DNA of 64,000 bases, taken from positions 1 through 64,000 of the forward strand of contig JAQGDQ010000207.1 in assembly GCA_030141605.1 (NCBI GenBank), read 5' to 3'. The notes beneath the pieces were generated by a model that worked only from the letters and a program-made list of their open reading frames with translations, searched no databases and had not been told where the DNA came from. Numbering within the stretch: the stretch's first letter is position 1; every line of letters begins with the position of its first letter. Below are positions 1 to 28,948 of the stretch, piece after piece. The DNA comes from Tubiluchus corallicola. Its lineage: Eukaryota > Priapulida > Priapulimorpha > Priapulimorphida > Tubiluchidae. The position numbers were made by a program, and so were the translations under genes.

Positions 1-260
1 TCTTTAATTTTGCAGCTATTTATGTTGGTTTTGACAAAAACCGCTACTCCTCCATGAAAAGGTCTGCATGACTTAAAGTACTCTTTATGGTTCGTTAGTT
101 TCGGAAATTGTTGAGCTGGGTCTACCCGCGTCTCTTGAACTGATACGATGTCAAAGTTTTCTCTATTTACGTAATTGTCTAATGCTAAAGTTGAGCGAGG
201 TGACAACGAATTGATGTTAATTTGGCATACCTTGAAAAGACGATCTCGTGTTTGAGTCAT
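1..260 (-). CDS. LINE ORF2, N-terminal part of endonuclease domain (partial)
   Basis: The frame opens with an ATG at 260-258 and is open to the window edge (86 codons). It reads as the start of an apurinic-type endonuclease (EEP family): an early QININSLSP strand, then SVQETRVD with the metal-binding glutamate in the QE(T) motif, then FHGGVAVFVK, which corresponds to the GG(V/I) strand found in LINE endonucleases. Target nicking and the reverse transcriptase would follow beyond the window. The reading frame has no upstream space of its own, so its translation probably depends on reinitiation after ORF1. Confidence 0.85.
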   Translation of the reverse strand, partial: MTQTRDRLFKVCQININSLSPRSTLALDNYVNRENFDIVSVQETRVDPAQQFPKLTNHKEYFKSCRPFHGGVAVFVKTNINSCKIK

Positions 261-1546
261 TGGTACACCTGTGTTCTTTTCAACTCCTTCTGGTAAATTT
301 CACACTCTCTGATCCTTGCCTCGTGCTTCCCCTTACAATTTGCGCAAACAGTCTCTTCTGCCGTGCATTCATTAGTTCTATGTTTCGCGCTACATTTTCC
401 ACACACAACAGAATGCTTGCAAAACTTGGCCACGTGGTTGTATTTTTGGCAATTGAAACAACAAATGGGCTTCTGCTTGCTAGCGAACAATTCCACACTG
501 CATAGCATCTGATCTATAGGTATACCCTTATTAATAGCTTGGTATAGGTCTTCTTGGGATTGAAAGGTGACTTTGACTAATGGCATATTTGTCCCATTTC
601 TTTTCTTAAATCTCTCTACCTTTACTCCTTCATACTGATTTTGTATTTCATATTCTACATCTTGGTCTGTTAAATTTGGATCGCAGTCTCTGATAAGGCC
701 TATATGCAGTTTCTTTGGCTGTCTCACCCGTGTGTCCCCACCTAAAAATTCAGACTTCCATTCGCTAATCATTTTCTTTGCCGTGTCGCTGTCATTTAAC
801 TGGATCTGAATTTTACCTTTTGCAGTTTTGTATGCAACTTCAAATTTGGTTAATGGGAAGTATCTGCTGATATTACGTTTGATGTTTATACTTGTGTCCA
901 CTAACTTTGGATCTTTAACATTTTCTATCAACACTGTTTTTTCCGGATCGTACAGTGTTTGGCTGCTCTTTTGGTCATAACTTGCAGACTTAGTTGATGC
1001 TGCACAAGGTTGCTTAGATTGTATCATACCACTCTTAGCTGCTGCTGAATACGACTTGGTTCCAACGTTACTTATCAACACGTCTACTTTCTGATCTAAG
1101 TGTTGGATCGTATTTGACAGAGTATTAAGTTTGTTAAAAGTGCTGCTCTTGTTAGTATCACCCTGCAATATGCAAATGATTTCGTTTATTGCCTCAGCGT
1201 CATTTGAGTTTCGCAGTAATTTTAGGGCCTGAGCTTTAATTTCAGTAAGAGTGGGTGTGGAGACGGACTCCTCGCATTCTATCCCGCTAGTTTCCTCATC
1301 ACGATCTGCCCAATCAGCTGACGTGTCCGATTTTGACCCTAGAGGAGGATCAAGATCTGATACTGTACCATGTTGATCAGTGTGTTTTGAGAAGCATTTA
1401 TCGCACACAATAGCGCATATTTTCCTAGGCTTTATTGGGCTGTTGGATTTGCGACAAATCTCACAACTCGTTCTCGTGCTTACTGGTGGCTGACTGCAAC
1501 TTCCAGAAAATGACATGATTTCAATAGCCTTTAACTGACTCGTCAA
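257..1546 (-). CDS. LINE ORF1, nucleic-acid-binding gag-like protein
   Basis: 429 residues. ORF1 proteins of this kind bind LINE RNA and form the ribonucleoprotein with ORF2. The N-terminus has a zinc-type cluster (C28, C31, C44, C48, C51, H55). The middle is charged and probably contains an RRM-like fold (inferred). The C-terminus has three zinc knuckles from about residue 363: CFNCQKYNHVAKFC, CGKCSAKHRTNEC and CANCKGKHEARIREC. The start is the first ATG of the frame; a second ATG (residue 11, MSFSGSC) is an equally plausible start. The TGA stop overlaps the ATG of ORF2 by the four bases ATGA. No frameshift or premature stop is seen. It could be called gag-like in any Jockey/CR1-type LINE; I do not assign a clade. 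Confidence 0.9.
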   Translation of the reverse strand: MTSQLKAIEIMSFSGSCSQPPVSTRTSCEICRKSNSPIKPRKICAIVCDKCFSKHTDQHGTVSDLDPPLGSKSDTSADWADRDEETSGIECEESVSTPTLTEIKAQALKLLRNSNDAEAINEIICILQGDTNKSSTFNKLNTLSNTIQHLDQKVDVLISNVGTKSYSAAAKSGMIQSKQPCAASTKSASYDQKSSQTLYDPEKTVLIENVKDPKLVDTSINIKRNISRYFPLTKFEVAYKTAKGKIQIQLNDSDTAKKMISEWKSEFLGGDTRVRQPKKLHIGLIRDCDPNLTDQDVEYEIQNQYEGVKVERFKKRNGTNMPLVKVTFQSQEDLYQAINKGIPIDQMLCSVELFASKQKPICCFNCQKYNHVAKFCKHSVVCGKCSAKHRTNECTAEETVCANCKGKHEARIRECEIYQKELKRTQVYQ

Positions 1547-2179
1547 TTGTGGTATTGTTCATACAGGTAAGTTTCCTGTAGTGTGTGTGACAGGTAACCC
1601 TGTCACGTGACTTGTGTTTGCCAACCGTTTAATTAGCTTAATAAGGTTTCACCATAAAATTTATTCTTTCAGCGGTAATATCTCAACAAGTAAAATAATT
1701 TTCACTTAATAAATGTCACTATCAGGTTCGCCAAGCACTCATAAGTTCACACATATAAAAATTATCTTTGAAATTCTGGTTTAAACACAAAAAATTGCGA
1801 ATGTTTGAGGAGCTCAAAGCCACTTGTAGTAGCTGACTTGACACAAACAAACAAAGAGAGAGAGAGAGAGAGAGAAACAGAGAAAAAAGAAAGATGGAGA
1901 AAGAGAGAAAGGGAGAGATAGGAAAAGAGAAAGAGAAACTTCTCACGCAAGCTAGGAGATGTTTGGAGAATTAAACTTCATTTTAACAAGGGACAAGTTT
2001 GCACTGGAACATGGTATGAGAGGAACCTACACATTAGCAATGCAGATACAAACTTTACGAAAGACACAAATAACCATATTAATGTTTCATTTAAGAAAAG
2101 ATATAGTGAAAAGAGTGAACATTAAAATGGTGACGTTTCTTTCACAAATAAAATGAATAAAGAGAATAAAGTTCTTTAC

Positions 2180-19952
<17,773 letters not shown>

Positions 19953-20514
19953 CAACACTTGGCTTCAGGATTTAGTTATCAGATAACTGATTCTTCAACT
20001 TCTTTTTTTCCTGTCAGAAATCATCACTTCCAAAACTTTACAACAGAAGCGTAAGATTTCCACGGAATATCAATTTTATGCAGATGTTTTTCAATGTCGA
20101 CAATTGCAGCACCAACAACATCAAGCAACAATTTGGCAAACAGTAACATCCATTTTGTCTTTTTTTGCCTCAAATCATGCTTCGAATTAACACATGTGAT
20201 CCACACGTTAAATGGTGACCGAAATTCTCGGTTTCCTCTTCAGAACAAAATTCAGTCTAATGAACAGTATGTCCGCTCTACAGATAAGCAAGGACGCGAT
20301 TTTAATCCGTGGATTATTCGGGAAGATTAGGACCAATTGTCTTGTTAGAACCTTCAAGTTTGTGACACTAATTTGTCGTCTTGGATCCGGTATTTACCTT
20401 CTGTTGATTAATGTAAATTCATTTCCTGCGGCGTACTTTCATCTGATAAAATAAAGACAATAAAAATAATCGAATTCTAGTTTTAAAACTGTTGCAAAGT
20501 TTTAAGTACTTTCC

Positions 20515-21604
20515 TTCGTTAGAGTTTTATCACCTGCTGATTTATTTATATAATTTTTATTCGTACTTGTGGTACAATCGCATCAAATAAACAAACAGAT
20601 AAACAAGCAAAATAACATTAATTAACAATATTAGTAAGCAATGTGAATATATACAATTAAGAGAGAGTAAGATATGTTAGTATGGCGTACAACTCATTCG
20701 TGCCAAAAAATCAAAACAATTACGTTCTAGAGACCATATAACTTCTTTAGTGAAATTTACAGTCTGTATTTGTTCATCGATTCTTACATCTAATGTACAA
20801 GAAAAAACTTTAGAAAGAAAATTTTCATTCGTGTAAAGAGTTTTGTACTCGTTACAAATAGATAACAAATTATAACCCATTATAGAAGAGGCATGAAATC
20901 GAGATTTATGTGCAAAGAAATCGGCTATATGATTTTCACTATATAAGCAACTATGGTAAAATTTAGCAAATCGTTTCTGAAACTGTTTAAGTGGCGGAAC
21001 AATATCACATATAAAAGGAGGACAGATTTGTATTCGATACTTTTTTGTTGCAAAAGTTAATTTAGAAGATCTCTAGTTTTGCAATGTTCAGCTCAGCTGT
21101 GAATAGAGATGTATGTGTACACAGTAAGTTAAATGCCCTACACGTTTGTAATAAATTCATAAGCAACATCGAGCTGCGAAATTTTGTTACATCGAAATTA
21201 TAATGCATTTATGCCAATGAATTATGTATTACAATGTATTTATGGCAATGTATTATGTATTACAATGTATTTATGGCAATGCATTATGTACAACAATGTA
21301 TTTAGGCCGATACGCTGTAGTAAAAAATTTGTTTTATTAGAAACATGGTTTTAAAAACATACTATGATTAATTGGTTTGCTTTTGCGAAAAAATTAATGA
21401 AATTACTAAAGAAGAGATGCTGCGTGTTTCTGTGAACAACTTAGAATTATTTTCAAGTCAGACGAGAAAGAATGAAAAACATTTAAAATTGTTTCCAATT
21501 ATCTAATTCTGTAGCATTCTTGTTACTGTGTTATTCGTGTGTTTCGTTTCACTTCTTGCATATTTTTGTGATGTGCGTAATCTGCTGTTACTTCATTAAT
21601 TAAA
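20515..21604 (-). mobile_element. LINE 3' end (RT C-terminus and 3' UTR), left arm of a palindrome
   Basis: The minus strand encodes a LINE C-terminal region: IQICPPFICDIVPPLKQFQK, RFAKFYHSCLYSENHIADFF, FHASSIMGYNLLSICNEYKT, ending LARMSCTPY. A 3' UTR follows containing TGATTGTACCACAAGTAC-like sequence and AAATAAATC, and the copy ends at TCTAACGAA. The C-terminal frame is open for about 110 codons. Confidence 0.8.
21205..21310. repeat. Short tandem repeat of about 36 bp
   Basis: Three units of TACAATGTATTTATGGCAAT type inside the LINE segment. Confidence 0.7.
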
Positions 21605-22146
21605 TGAACACAGATTATACATTGCAAAATTACAGATTTTCTAAATTAACTTTTGCAACAAAACAATTTTGAATACAAATCTGTCCTCCTTTTATATGTG
21701 ATATTGTTCCTCCGCTTAAACAACTATAAAAACGATTTGTTAAATTTTACCATAGTTGCTTATATAGTGAAAATTATATAGCCAAATTATTTACACATAA
21801 TTCTCGATTTCATGCCTGTTCTATAATGGGTTATAGAAGTTTTTTCTTGCACATTATATGTAAGAAGCGATGAACAAACACAGACTGTAAATGTTTCATT
21901 AAACAAGTTATATTGTCTCTAGAACACAATTGTTTTGATTTTTTTGATTTACGATAGAAATGAATTGTACGCCATAGTAACATATCTTAACTCTCACTTA
22001 ATTGTATACCTATATTCACATTGCTTATTAATCTTGTTATATAATGTTATTTTGCTTGTTGATCTGTTTGTTTATTTGATGTGATTGTACCACAAGTACG
22101 AAAAAAATGATATAAATAAATCAGCAGGTGATAAAATTCTAACGAA
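21605..22146 (+). mobile_element. LINE 3' end, right arm of the palindrome
   Basis: Inverted, diverged copy of 20515-21110: CAAATCTGTCCTCCTTTTAT, then TCTATAATGGGTTATAG, then GATTGTACCACAAGTACGAA, ending TCTAACGAA. Frameshifts are present (for example a stop after PPLKQL), so it is inactive. Confidence 0.8.
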
Positions 22147-22700
22147 TTGTTTGCGATCAAAACTATTTTTTCTACCTCTTTCTTTAAGTTCTTAAGGTTA
22201 GTCTAAATTTAATTACTTATGCATAGAGTTACGTTCATTTACGATAATTATGCAAACCTTGAAAACAGTCAAAGTAAAATTCAGCTGAAATTAGTTTAAA
22301 AATTCTTAAAAATTATGCAAAAGCTTTAGAAAAACAAAATATACGGCTATATAAGACTGTAACAAATATTTGCATTTCAATGAAAACACTTGCAAAAATT
22401 CTTGATTAATTTTTACATACATACAATGTTGCTGACACCAATCAAATCAAATCAAAGCGAAGTTTCTATATTAAATGTTTCAAAATAAATATTACATGTA
22501 AAATAAAAAAAATTACAGTAAAGAGCCATAGTTAGTTAAAGCGATAATAGGCTACATATGATACTATCGTCTTACCTTTAATATTGTAGGACAGGTATTT
22601 CTTGCACATGAATAACATCGAATAATATCTATACCTTTATTAGCTTTTGTAAATCTAACAACTGAAGTTATACTACATTTCACGACCTACATACCTGTAG
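22147..22700. other. Intergenic, no gene
   Basis: AT-rich; contains a short (AATCA)n stretch near 22440. Nothing else recognised. Confidence 0.5.
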
Positions 22701-22734
22701 GCCCAGTTTACAGCCTCCGAAGCTCATTTAAATC

Positions 22735-23060
22735 TACCTGCTGATCGCGAGAGAAAAAAGTTCCTCCCCGCGTGTGGAAAACCCTCACGCCCATCACGAG
22801 CTTGCGCACAAACAAACAAACTCGGTACGTTTTCTCCATGCTCCACGTCCATCATTCACGGAAGATTACGGGAGAAATAACTCCGTCAAACACTGTAAAT
22901 TTCTGGGTGACACGTACAGATGTAACAGCAGTTTAGGCAATACAGAAAGAGTTAAATAATGTGAATTGTGACGTCACTTGTTTATTAAATGGCGGCGGTT
23001 ATATGCAGCTGTACTGCGCGTTTGATAAGTAACATGCAGATGCGAGGTTTGAAAATGACA
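22735..23060. promoter_or_regulatory. Candidate regulatory patch upstream of TBX2/3 (CRE and YY1-like motifs)
   Basis: A GC-richer, repeat-poor segment about 3 kb upstream of the T-box start. It contains a perfect CRE (TGACGTCA, 22969-22976) and, about 12 bases later, AAATGGCGGC, a YY1-type site often seen close to transcription starts. No TATA box or splice donor can be tied to the T-box gene, so promoter, untranslated first exon or enhancer are all possible. Confidence 0.35.
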
Positions 23061-23589
23061 AGACAAATTAAAAATGACAACTGGCACAGAACGAGACATT
23101 ATATAATTCACCTTAGTCCGTCGCAGGTTGCGAGTTTGCTAATAATAATTGCTTAATCAACTTGTGTGCATCATTCTAGCACGCTCAGGTGATAACAAGA
23201 TGGCTAGCTAGGACAACGGCAATAATTCTTAATAAGAAACATTGAAGCGATTAAGAAGAAAAGCTAAAAAATCACGAAATAATTAACAAAAGAAAAAAAA
23301 CGTTGTCACCATTGCGAATTGTTTAAGGTAAAAGAAAAGCACAAAAGATAACAGGCCTAGCACCATTGTCACGAAAAGAACATAAGAGAGACATGCACAG
23401 AAAGCACAAACTATCACGTAATAAGATATTAGAAATAACACTAGATAGGGGGACAGAAAGGCAAAAAAATGATCTGCTTTTGTTCATTTTTCTCTTTTTT
23501 CGTTGCACCTGATGATACTAGTTACGTAATTCTTACTGCGTTTTTGTCCTGATAGAAGGCTCTGTATAATTAAAATACCAATTTTACAA

Positions 23590-24150
23590 GCACATAAAGA
23601 CTTCTACACTTCCTGCTTTTATATACATACATCGACAATTTTAACACGAAATTCATCAAAAATAAGCTTGCACTCCTCCTGGAGCCAACATTAAACCCAC
23701 GAACACACAATATTAAACAAACACGCACTAATAACAAATACGGCAACAATTCTATCACTAAACAAGGAGTTCAACTTTGGAATGCCCTGCCATCAAATTT
23801 AAAACAAATCAAGTCTTTCTACGAGTTCAAATGAAAATTAAAATACATACATTAAATCGTTTTGAATACCCCGCATACGTTAATAATAATATATCTTTTC
23901 ATCCGTAAATCTTATTTGCCCACGTCCATTTTAGATTGTATGTATATATTGTATATAATATAATTTGCGTGTAACATTGTAATGTATATTTTGTTTTAAA
24001 TTTTTGGCACGGTAATTTTTTTTGTTTGCGCTGGACGCATTTGCCTTTAACAGTTGTGTGAATTTTTTTTCTCATACTGCGATGTGCTTATAAGCTTTTA
24101 TGCTTACGAATATCGATTTTTTTAGTGCCATATAGTTTATATATATATAT
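23590..24150 (+). mobile_element. Decayed LINE 3' end
   Basis: The plus strand reads YIDNFNTKFIKNKLALLLEP, then SITKQGVQLWNALPSNLKQI and KSFYEFK followed by a stop. The G-x-x-x-W-N-x-L-P motif is the usual C-terminal signature of many LINE ORF2 proteins. A 3' UTR follows and ends in a (TA)n run at about 24137-24149. The 5' side is truncated. Confidence 0.75.
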
Positions 24151-24154
24151 ATTG

Positions 24155-24560
24155 AGTTTGTCCTTAACGAAGCGCCCGCTGTATTTTGTTTTTAAAGAAG
24201 GCACCATTTTGTTTTTGTCCTTAAAAAAGGTCCTACTGTATTTTGTCCTTAAAGAAGGGCCAGCTGTATATTGTTTTTAAAGAAGGCACCATTTCGTTTT
24301 TGTCCTTAAAGAAGCTCCTACTGTATTTTGTCCTTAAAGAAAGCCCAGTTCTATTTCGTGTTTAAAGAAGGAACAATTTCGTTTTCGTCTTTAAAGAAGC
24401 TCCTACTGTATTTTGTCCGTGAAGAAAGCCCAGTTGTATTTCGTCTTTAAAGGAGGAACCATTTTGTTTTTGTCCTTAAAGAATGTCCAGCTGTATTTTG
24501 TCCTTGAAGAAGGCTCGACAGAATTTTCCCTTAAAGACGGTCCTACTGTACTTTATTTAA
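24155..24560. repeat. Minisatellite of TTTGTCCTTAAAGAAGG type
   Basis: About 13 degenerate units of roughly 29-32 bases, each with TTTGTCCTTAAAGAAGG followed by CCAGCTGTAT, CCTACTGTAT or CACCATT. It starts immediately after the LINE tail at 24150. Confidence 0.85.
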
Positions 24561-25261
24561 TTCATTTTTATTTTTTATTCAATACATAATGTTACTTGTG
24601 TACGTCTACGTGGAAACATTATTAAAAAACATTGTAAGAAGGCATAGCCGTCTTGTATAAAAGCGTAAAGTATTTTTTTCATTTTCTAATAAACAAGTCG
24701 AAAAGACTTGAAACTGAATTGAAAGGATAAAATAACGAGAAAATTAAGTCATTTTAGTCTTGACTGTTTCTTAAATTATTTCGGTCTGCATTTTATGTTG
24801 AATTTCTCGCTTATTACCAGTAATACACCACCACCGTCATCATCACTACCACCATATTTACCATAATTATCATTGTCATCATCACCGTTTTAATCGTCAT
24901 CGTTGTCGATGTTATCACCTTCATGATCATCGTCATCGTCATCGACATGAAAAATCACCATCATCATTGTCGACATCGCCATTACCACCACTACCGTGAC
25001 CACCACCACTACCACGCACCCCACCAGTTAATGTATTATTAGTATGTATTATACGTATTATATTGATGTCCGAAAAATTTGAAAAAGAGATAGAAAAGGG
25101 AGGACTATCTGAGCGAACTGAAAAACAAAACAAAAATATTTGTTAGTCTGATTAAAATGCATAATGTGACCAGTGTATTCGTGGACTATGGCGATTACAG
25201 TTTATTGATTTTTCAAATTTCTCTTATGCGGTTTGCATGTAGATCTTGCTATATTAGAGTA
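24561..25261. other. Intergenic, with degenerate (ATC)n tract at 24.83-25.02 kb
   Basis: CATCATC/CACCAC-rich stretch; otherwise nothing recognised. Confidence 0.6.
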
Positions 25262-25322
25262 CAGGACGACGTAGCTCATTGGTAGTGTGCCCGCCTCCCA
25301 CCCGGGAGGTCGCGGGTTCAAC

Positions 25323-25418
25323 CAGGCCCTATTTCAAGGGGGGGGGAAGTGGGGATACTTCCCTGGGGCTTCACCCTCCAGGGGGGCCTCGGCTTTTTTC
25401 CTTTATGCGAACATACTG

Positions 25419-25509
<91 letters not shown>

Positions 25510-25869
25510 TCTTGCCGCACGAGCGCCGTATGCCTTGTGCCGCTCGGTGCCGATGTTCAGCTGTTTTCAATTTCGGAATTTCTAACACCGGCTTGTACGG
25601 AAGTGAGAGTACGGCATTACATATTGCAAAGATGTTGTTTTTGATTTGACTATTTGACAAGTATTAAGGACTGGTCTTGAGAATAAAGCAGTTTTTCTTT
25701 CAATTGTTCTCTCCTTTAACAACTGTATAACTCCATATTTTCTCTTCGAAAATGCTCCTCCGGCGTTCTAGCAGTTCAAAAATTTTCTGGGCGCCAACCA
25801 TGGTGTCCCCCCGAGGGGGCCTCACACACCCCACTTCCCCGGGCCTCGCTTAGGCTGAAATAGGCCCTG
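25323..25869. mobile_element. Non-autonomous hAT element inside the SINE
   Basis: Termini CAGGCCCTATTTCA and TGAAATAGGCCCTG are inverted repeats. The flanking octamer GGTTCAAC is duplicated perfectly (25315-25322 and 25870-25877). Eight-base duplications and CAGG-type ends are hAT hallmarks. It contains G and C homopolymer runs and a (CT)n tract at about 25423-25510. No transposase. Confidence 0.9.
25423..25510. repeat. (CT)n microsatellite
   Basis: More than 40 CT units within the hAT element. Confidence 0.97.
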
Positions 25870-26252
25870 GGTTCAACACCCGGCCGAGTCATACCAAAGA
25901 CTTAAAAAATGGTCCCGCATGTTTTTCGACCAAAGCACGCGGGTTTTTCGAAGTAAAATGCGGGTAATAATAATCGGGACCACCTTGAAAATAAGTAGTG
26001 AGGTACTTAAGGTGTTATCCTTGGACTATGTCCTGAACGAATTTAATTGAAATTAGAGAAAGCTTACATAAACGTCCTATTTCTTGCAATTATAAAAATG
26101 CAAGTGATCCTAGTTTCTCCCTAGAAATTCCTACAATACCTACAAGTGATTATATGTAGTATGTATAACAGCGTAAATGTTTTAATCTAATTAATCCTAC
26201 ATGAAATTGTCTTGCAGTTGCTATACTGACGTATCTTAACTTCACCTAACAT

Positions 26253-26728
26253 CAGCGGCGGATTATGATTTTATGGGCCTTAGGCTTGAGCTTGGAACGG
26301 GCCTTTTAAATGTTGCTACACTGCTGAGCTGACGTGTTTTTGTGGAGCTCTCGTCGTTTGTAAGTTTGTTTAATTTTGTGAGTTTTTGCCCACCGATTGT
26401 GATAAAATGGACTTTTCAGAAATTATAAATGACTTTGCCCTTAGAAAAATTCGGAAACTGAAATTTTGAACTTAAACTGTGTAAACGTGAATTGTGTAAA
26501 CTTAAATTGTGTAAACTTGAATTGTGTAAACTTAAATTGTGTAAACTTGATTTGTGTAAACCCGATTTGAAATATAGTGACTGACTTTTGAAAAAAAGAG
26601 CCCCTTGCTCTTTTGTCAATTTATTTATTTTTTACAAAAAAAATTTTTTTCGTTTTATTTTGCCGGGCCCCTTTTGATCCCGGGCCTTAGGCTTCAGCCT
26701 ATTCAGCCTATAGGGCTATCCGCTACAG
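26253..26728. mobile_element. Non-autonomous hAT element with perfect 8-bp duplication
   Basis: 476 bases with ends CAGCGGCGGATTATG and GGGCTATCCGCTACAG, plus subterminal TAGGCTT/GGGCC inverted blocks. The octamer CCTAACAT occurs directly before (26245-26252) and after (26729-26736). Inside is a short tandem repeat of GTGTAAACTTAAATT type at about 26470-26560. Confidence 0.92.
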
Positions 26729-26736
26729 CCTAACAT

Positions 26737-27764
26737 CGACATTATGAACTAATAGCCACCGCCCAAATGCAGCATGCATGGCTTGTTGGCCAATGACAGC
26801 TTTATCAGCCAACCCCCGCCCTTACACGTGTGAGTGGGTCCAAATGCGAGCAATGGACTAACCACGAATGTAAGGGGGTTGGAAACAAGTGTTTGAACAC
26901 ATGATTTGACTTTTTAAAGATAAGAAAGTTTAAATACTAACAACAATGTCCACACACTGACACTGGAGGTCCATTAGTGATAGTCAAGGCCTAGGCGCTG
27001 GCTAATGACGTTGCTATTAGAAGAAGACTAATTTCTTAAGTTGCTAATTATCGGTAAAAATTATCAACTAGTTTTAGGACTATTATTGTGGGTTCATGTG
27101 TCTAATTAAACATTTAAAATGCAGTCACGATTTGCTTGGTAGGGTAGTGTATTATCAGTATGTATTGTTACGTACATACGTAACAATATACGTAGGGATA
27201 GGGATACGGATACGTATAGGGGATACATACAGGGATAGGGATACGTGGGGATATACTTACGGATATACGTAATACGTAGGGATATGTGCAAATTAGAGTT
27301 TGCGTCACAGGATCCGAACCCAGGACAGACACATTATTGGTCAGACACGATAAGACTAACTTTGCATTTCACTCTAAACTAAATCAAATAAAGCAAAGCT
27401 TGTGTTTTTATTAAACCTATATTCATTGTACTAATGCACAGGAATTGTTGTACATTTAGTGCTTGTTGATGTTGGACTTTAAGCATACGATGACCATCCA
27501 TTGAAAATATGATCCAAAGGCTAACCGGAAGACTTCCACATCGCCATCTTGGAGATTCATGTTTTCCTGCAGATTCCACGTACTGCGCCCAGCAATTTGT
27601 CATGTGATGAAATATGATAAAAATGTATTATGTGTTATATTGTTAACATTGAATTACAAAGTTCTCCACAGTTCTTTCAACTACAGAACTACGTTAATAT
27701 TTAGAAGAAATTAAAATAAAATTCCTATTGCTGCTGCGACAACAACAATAACAACAACAACATA
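26737..27764. other. Intergenic, no gene
   Basis: Contains a short GGGATA(C/T)-rich repeat at about 27190-27280. No coding or RNA feature seen. Confidence 0.5.
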
Positions 27765-28110
<346 letters not shown>

Positions 28111-28948
28111 CGACTACTACCACCACTCAATTATTGCAAAACGAGTGGTTCAATGACTGAAAACATATAGCGCAGGCTTACAGCATAATTAGGCCTATAT
28201 AGGGCCGGTGACAACATGTACAGCTAGGCCTAAAGGAATTTTTACTCGCGAATGTATTGCACACGTGCTATGTTACTTAGACTATACAGACCTATTATAA
28301 TTTGCCAACTATAATGATTCATAATGGGAATTAACGATAAAAGAACAACCATGTATGTGTAGTGTACATGCACTCTATAGTTATAAGCAGTAGGTCCTAG
28401 CTAGGCATCTAAATGGACGACACTTAAGTTTTCATTGATCATCTTTTTGTAAAATTACTAACAATTTCTTTAGTTCTAATAAAAATGTTGCACACGTGTA
28501 CACCTAACTACGCAGTTACGTGAAACTTGCAAAATATTACGTGTTTTTTTGCATTTTATAGAATTTTTCGAATTAAAATAGGCCAGGATATTCTAATGAC
28601 GCTATAAAATCCACGTTTAGAGGACAGATCTATTGCTGTCTTTTCAACTTTCTTTATTACGGGGCTATTCGTTCATTGTTCCTGTTCTTGTCACTATTAT
28701 GAGTTGTCTTAATAATATTTTTTAACTTTGTAATAATTCAAGTTTTTTCTGCAGCAATTTTACGCAATACTTACTGCATGCCTAGTACAAGAACAGAGCT
28801 AAACACGCGTGCAATACCGCACTGAACAATTTTATTGTTAAACTGCGCGTGCGCGTAACAAAATAAACAGCCCAGTGATCGTATAAATGCGCCTGCGCGC
28901 TGCAGTCAACCAAATAACTAAAGTCCTGAAGGTAATGACTCACACAAA
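28111..28948. other. Intergenic, no gene
   Basis: AT-rich unique sequence; nothing supported. Confidence 0.5.

Larger units (their letters stand above)
1..1560 (-). mobile_element. Non-LTR retrotransposon (LINE), 5' part
   Basis: A LINE in the minus orientation carries a complete ORF1 (257-1546) and the first 86 codons of ORF2 (1-260), and runs off the left edge. It lies downstream of the last visible T-box exon, so it is probably inside a T-box intron, oriented with the host gene. Both frames are open over all the visible length, so this is a young copy. The clade cannot be named without the reverse transcriptase, which lies outside the window. Confidence 0.9.
25262..26045 (+). mobile_element. 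tRNA-derived SINE, interrupted
   Basis: The head resembles a tRNA-Gly-like promoter: an A-box-like TAGCTCATTGGTAGTGTG and, split by the insertion, a B box (GGTTCAACACCC once rejoined). The body after the tRNA part contains GTCATACCAAAGACTTAAAA, a block shared by tRNA-derived SINEs of several marine invertebrates. The tail is about 26000-26045. The head and body are separated by a hAT element at 25323-25869. Confidence 0.75.
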
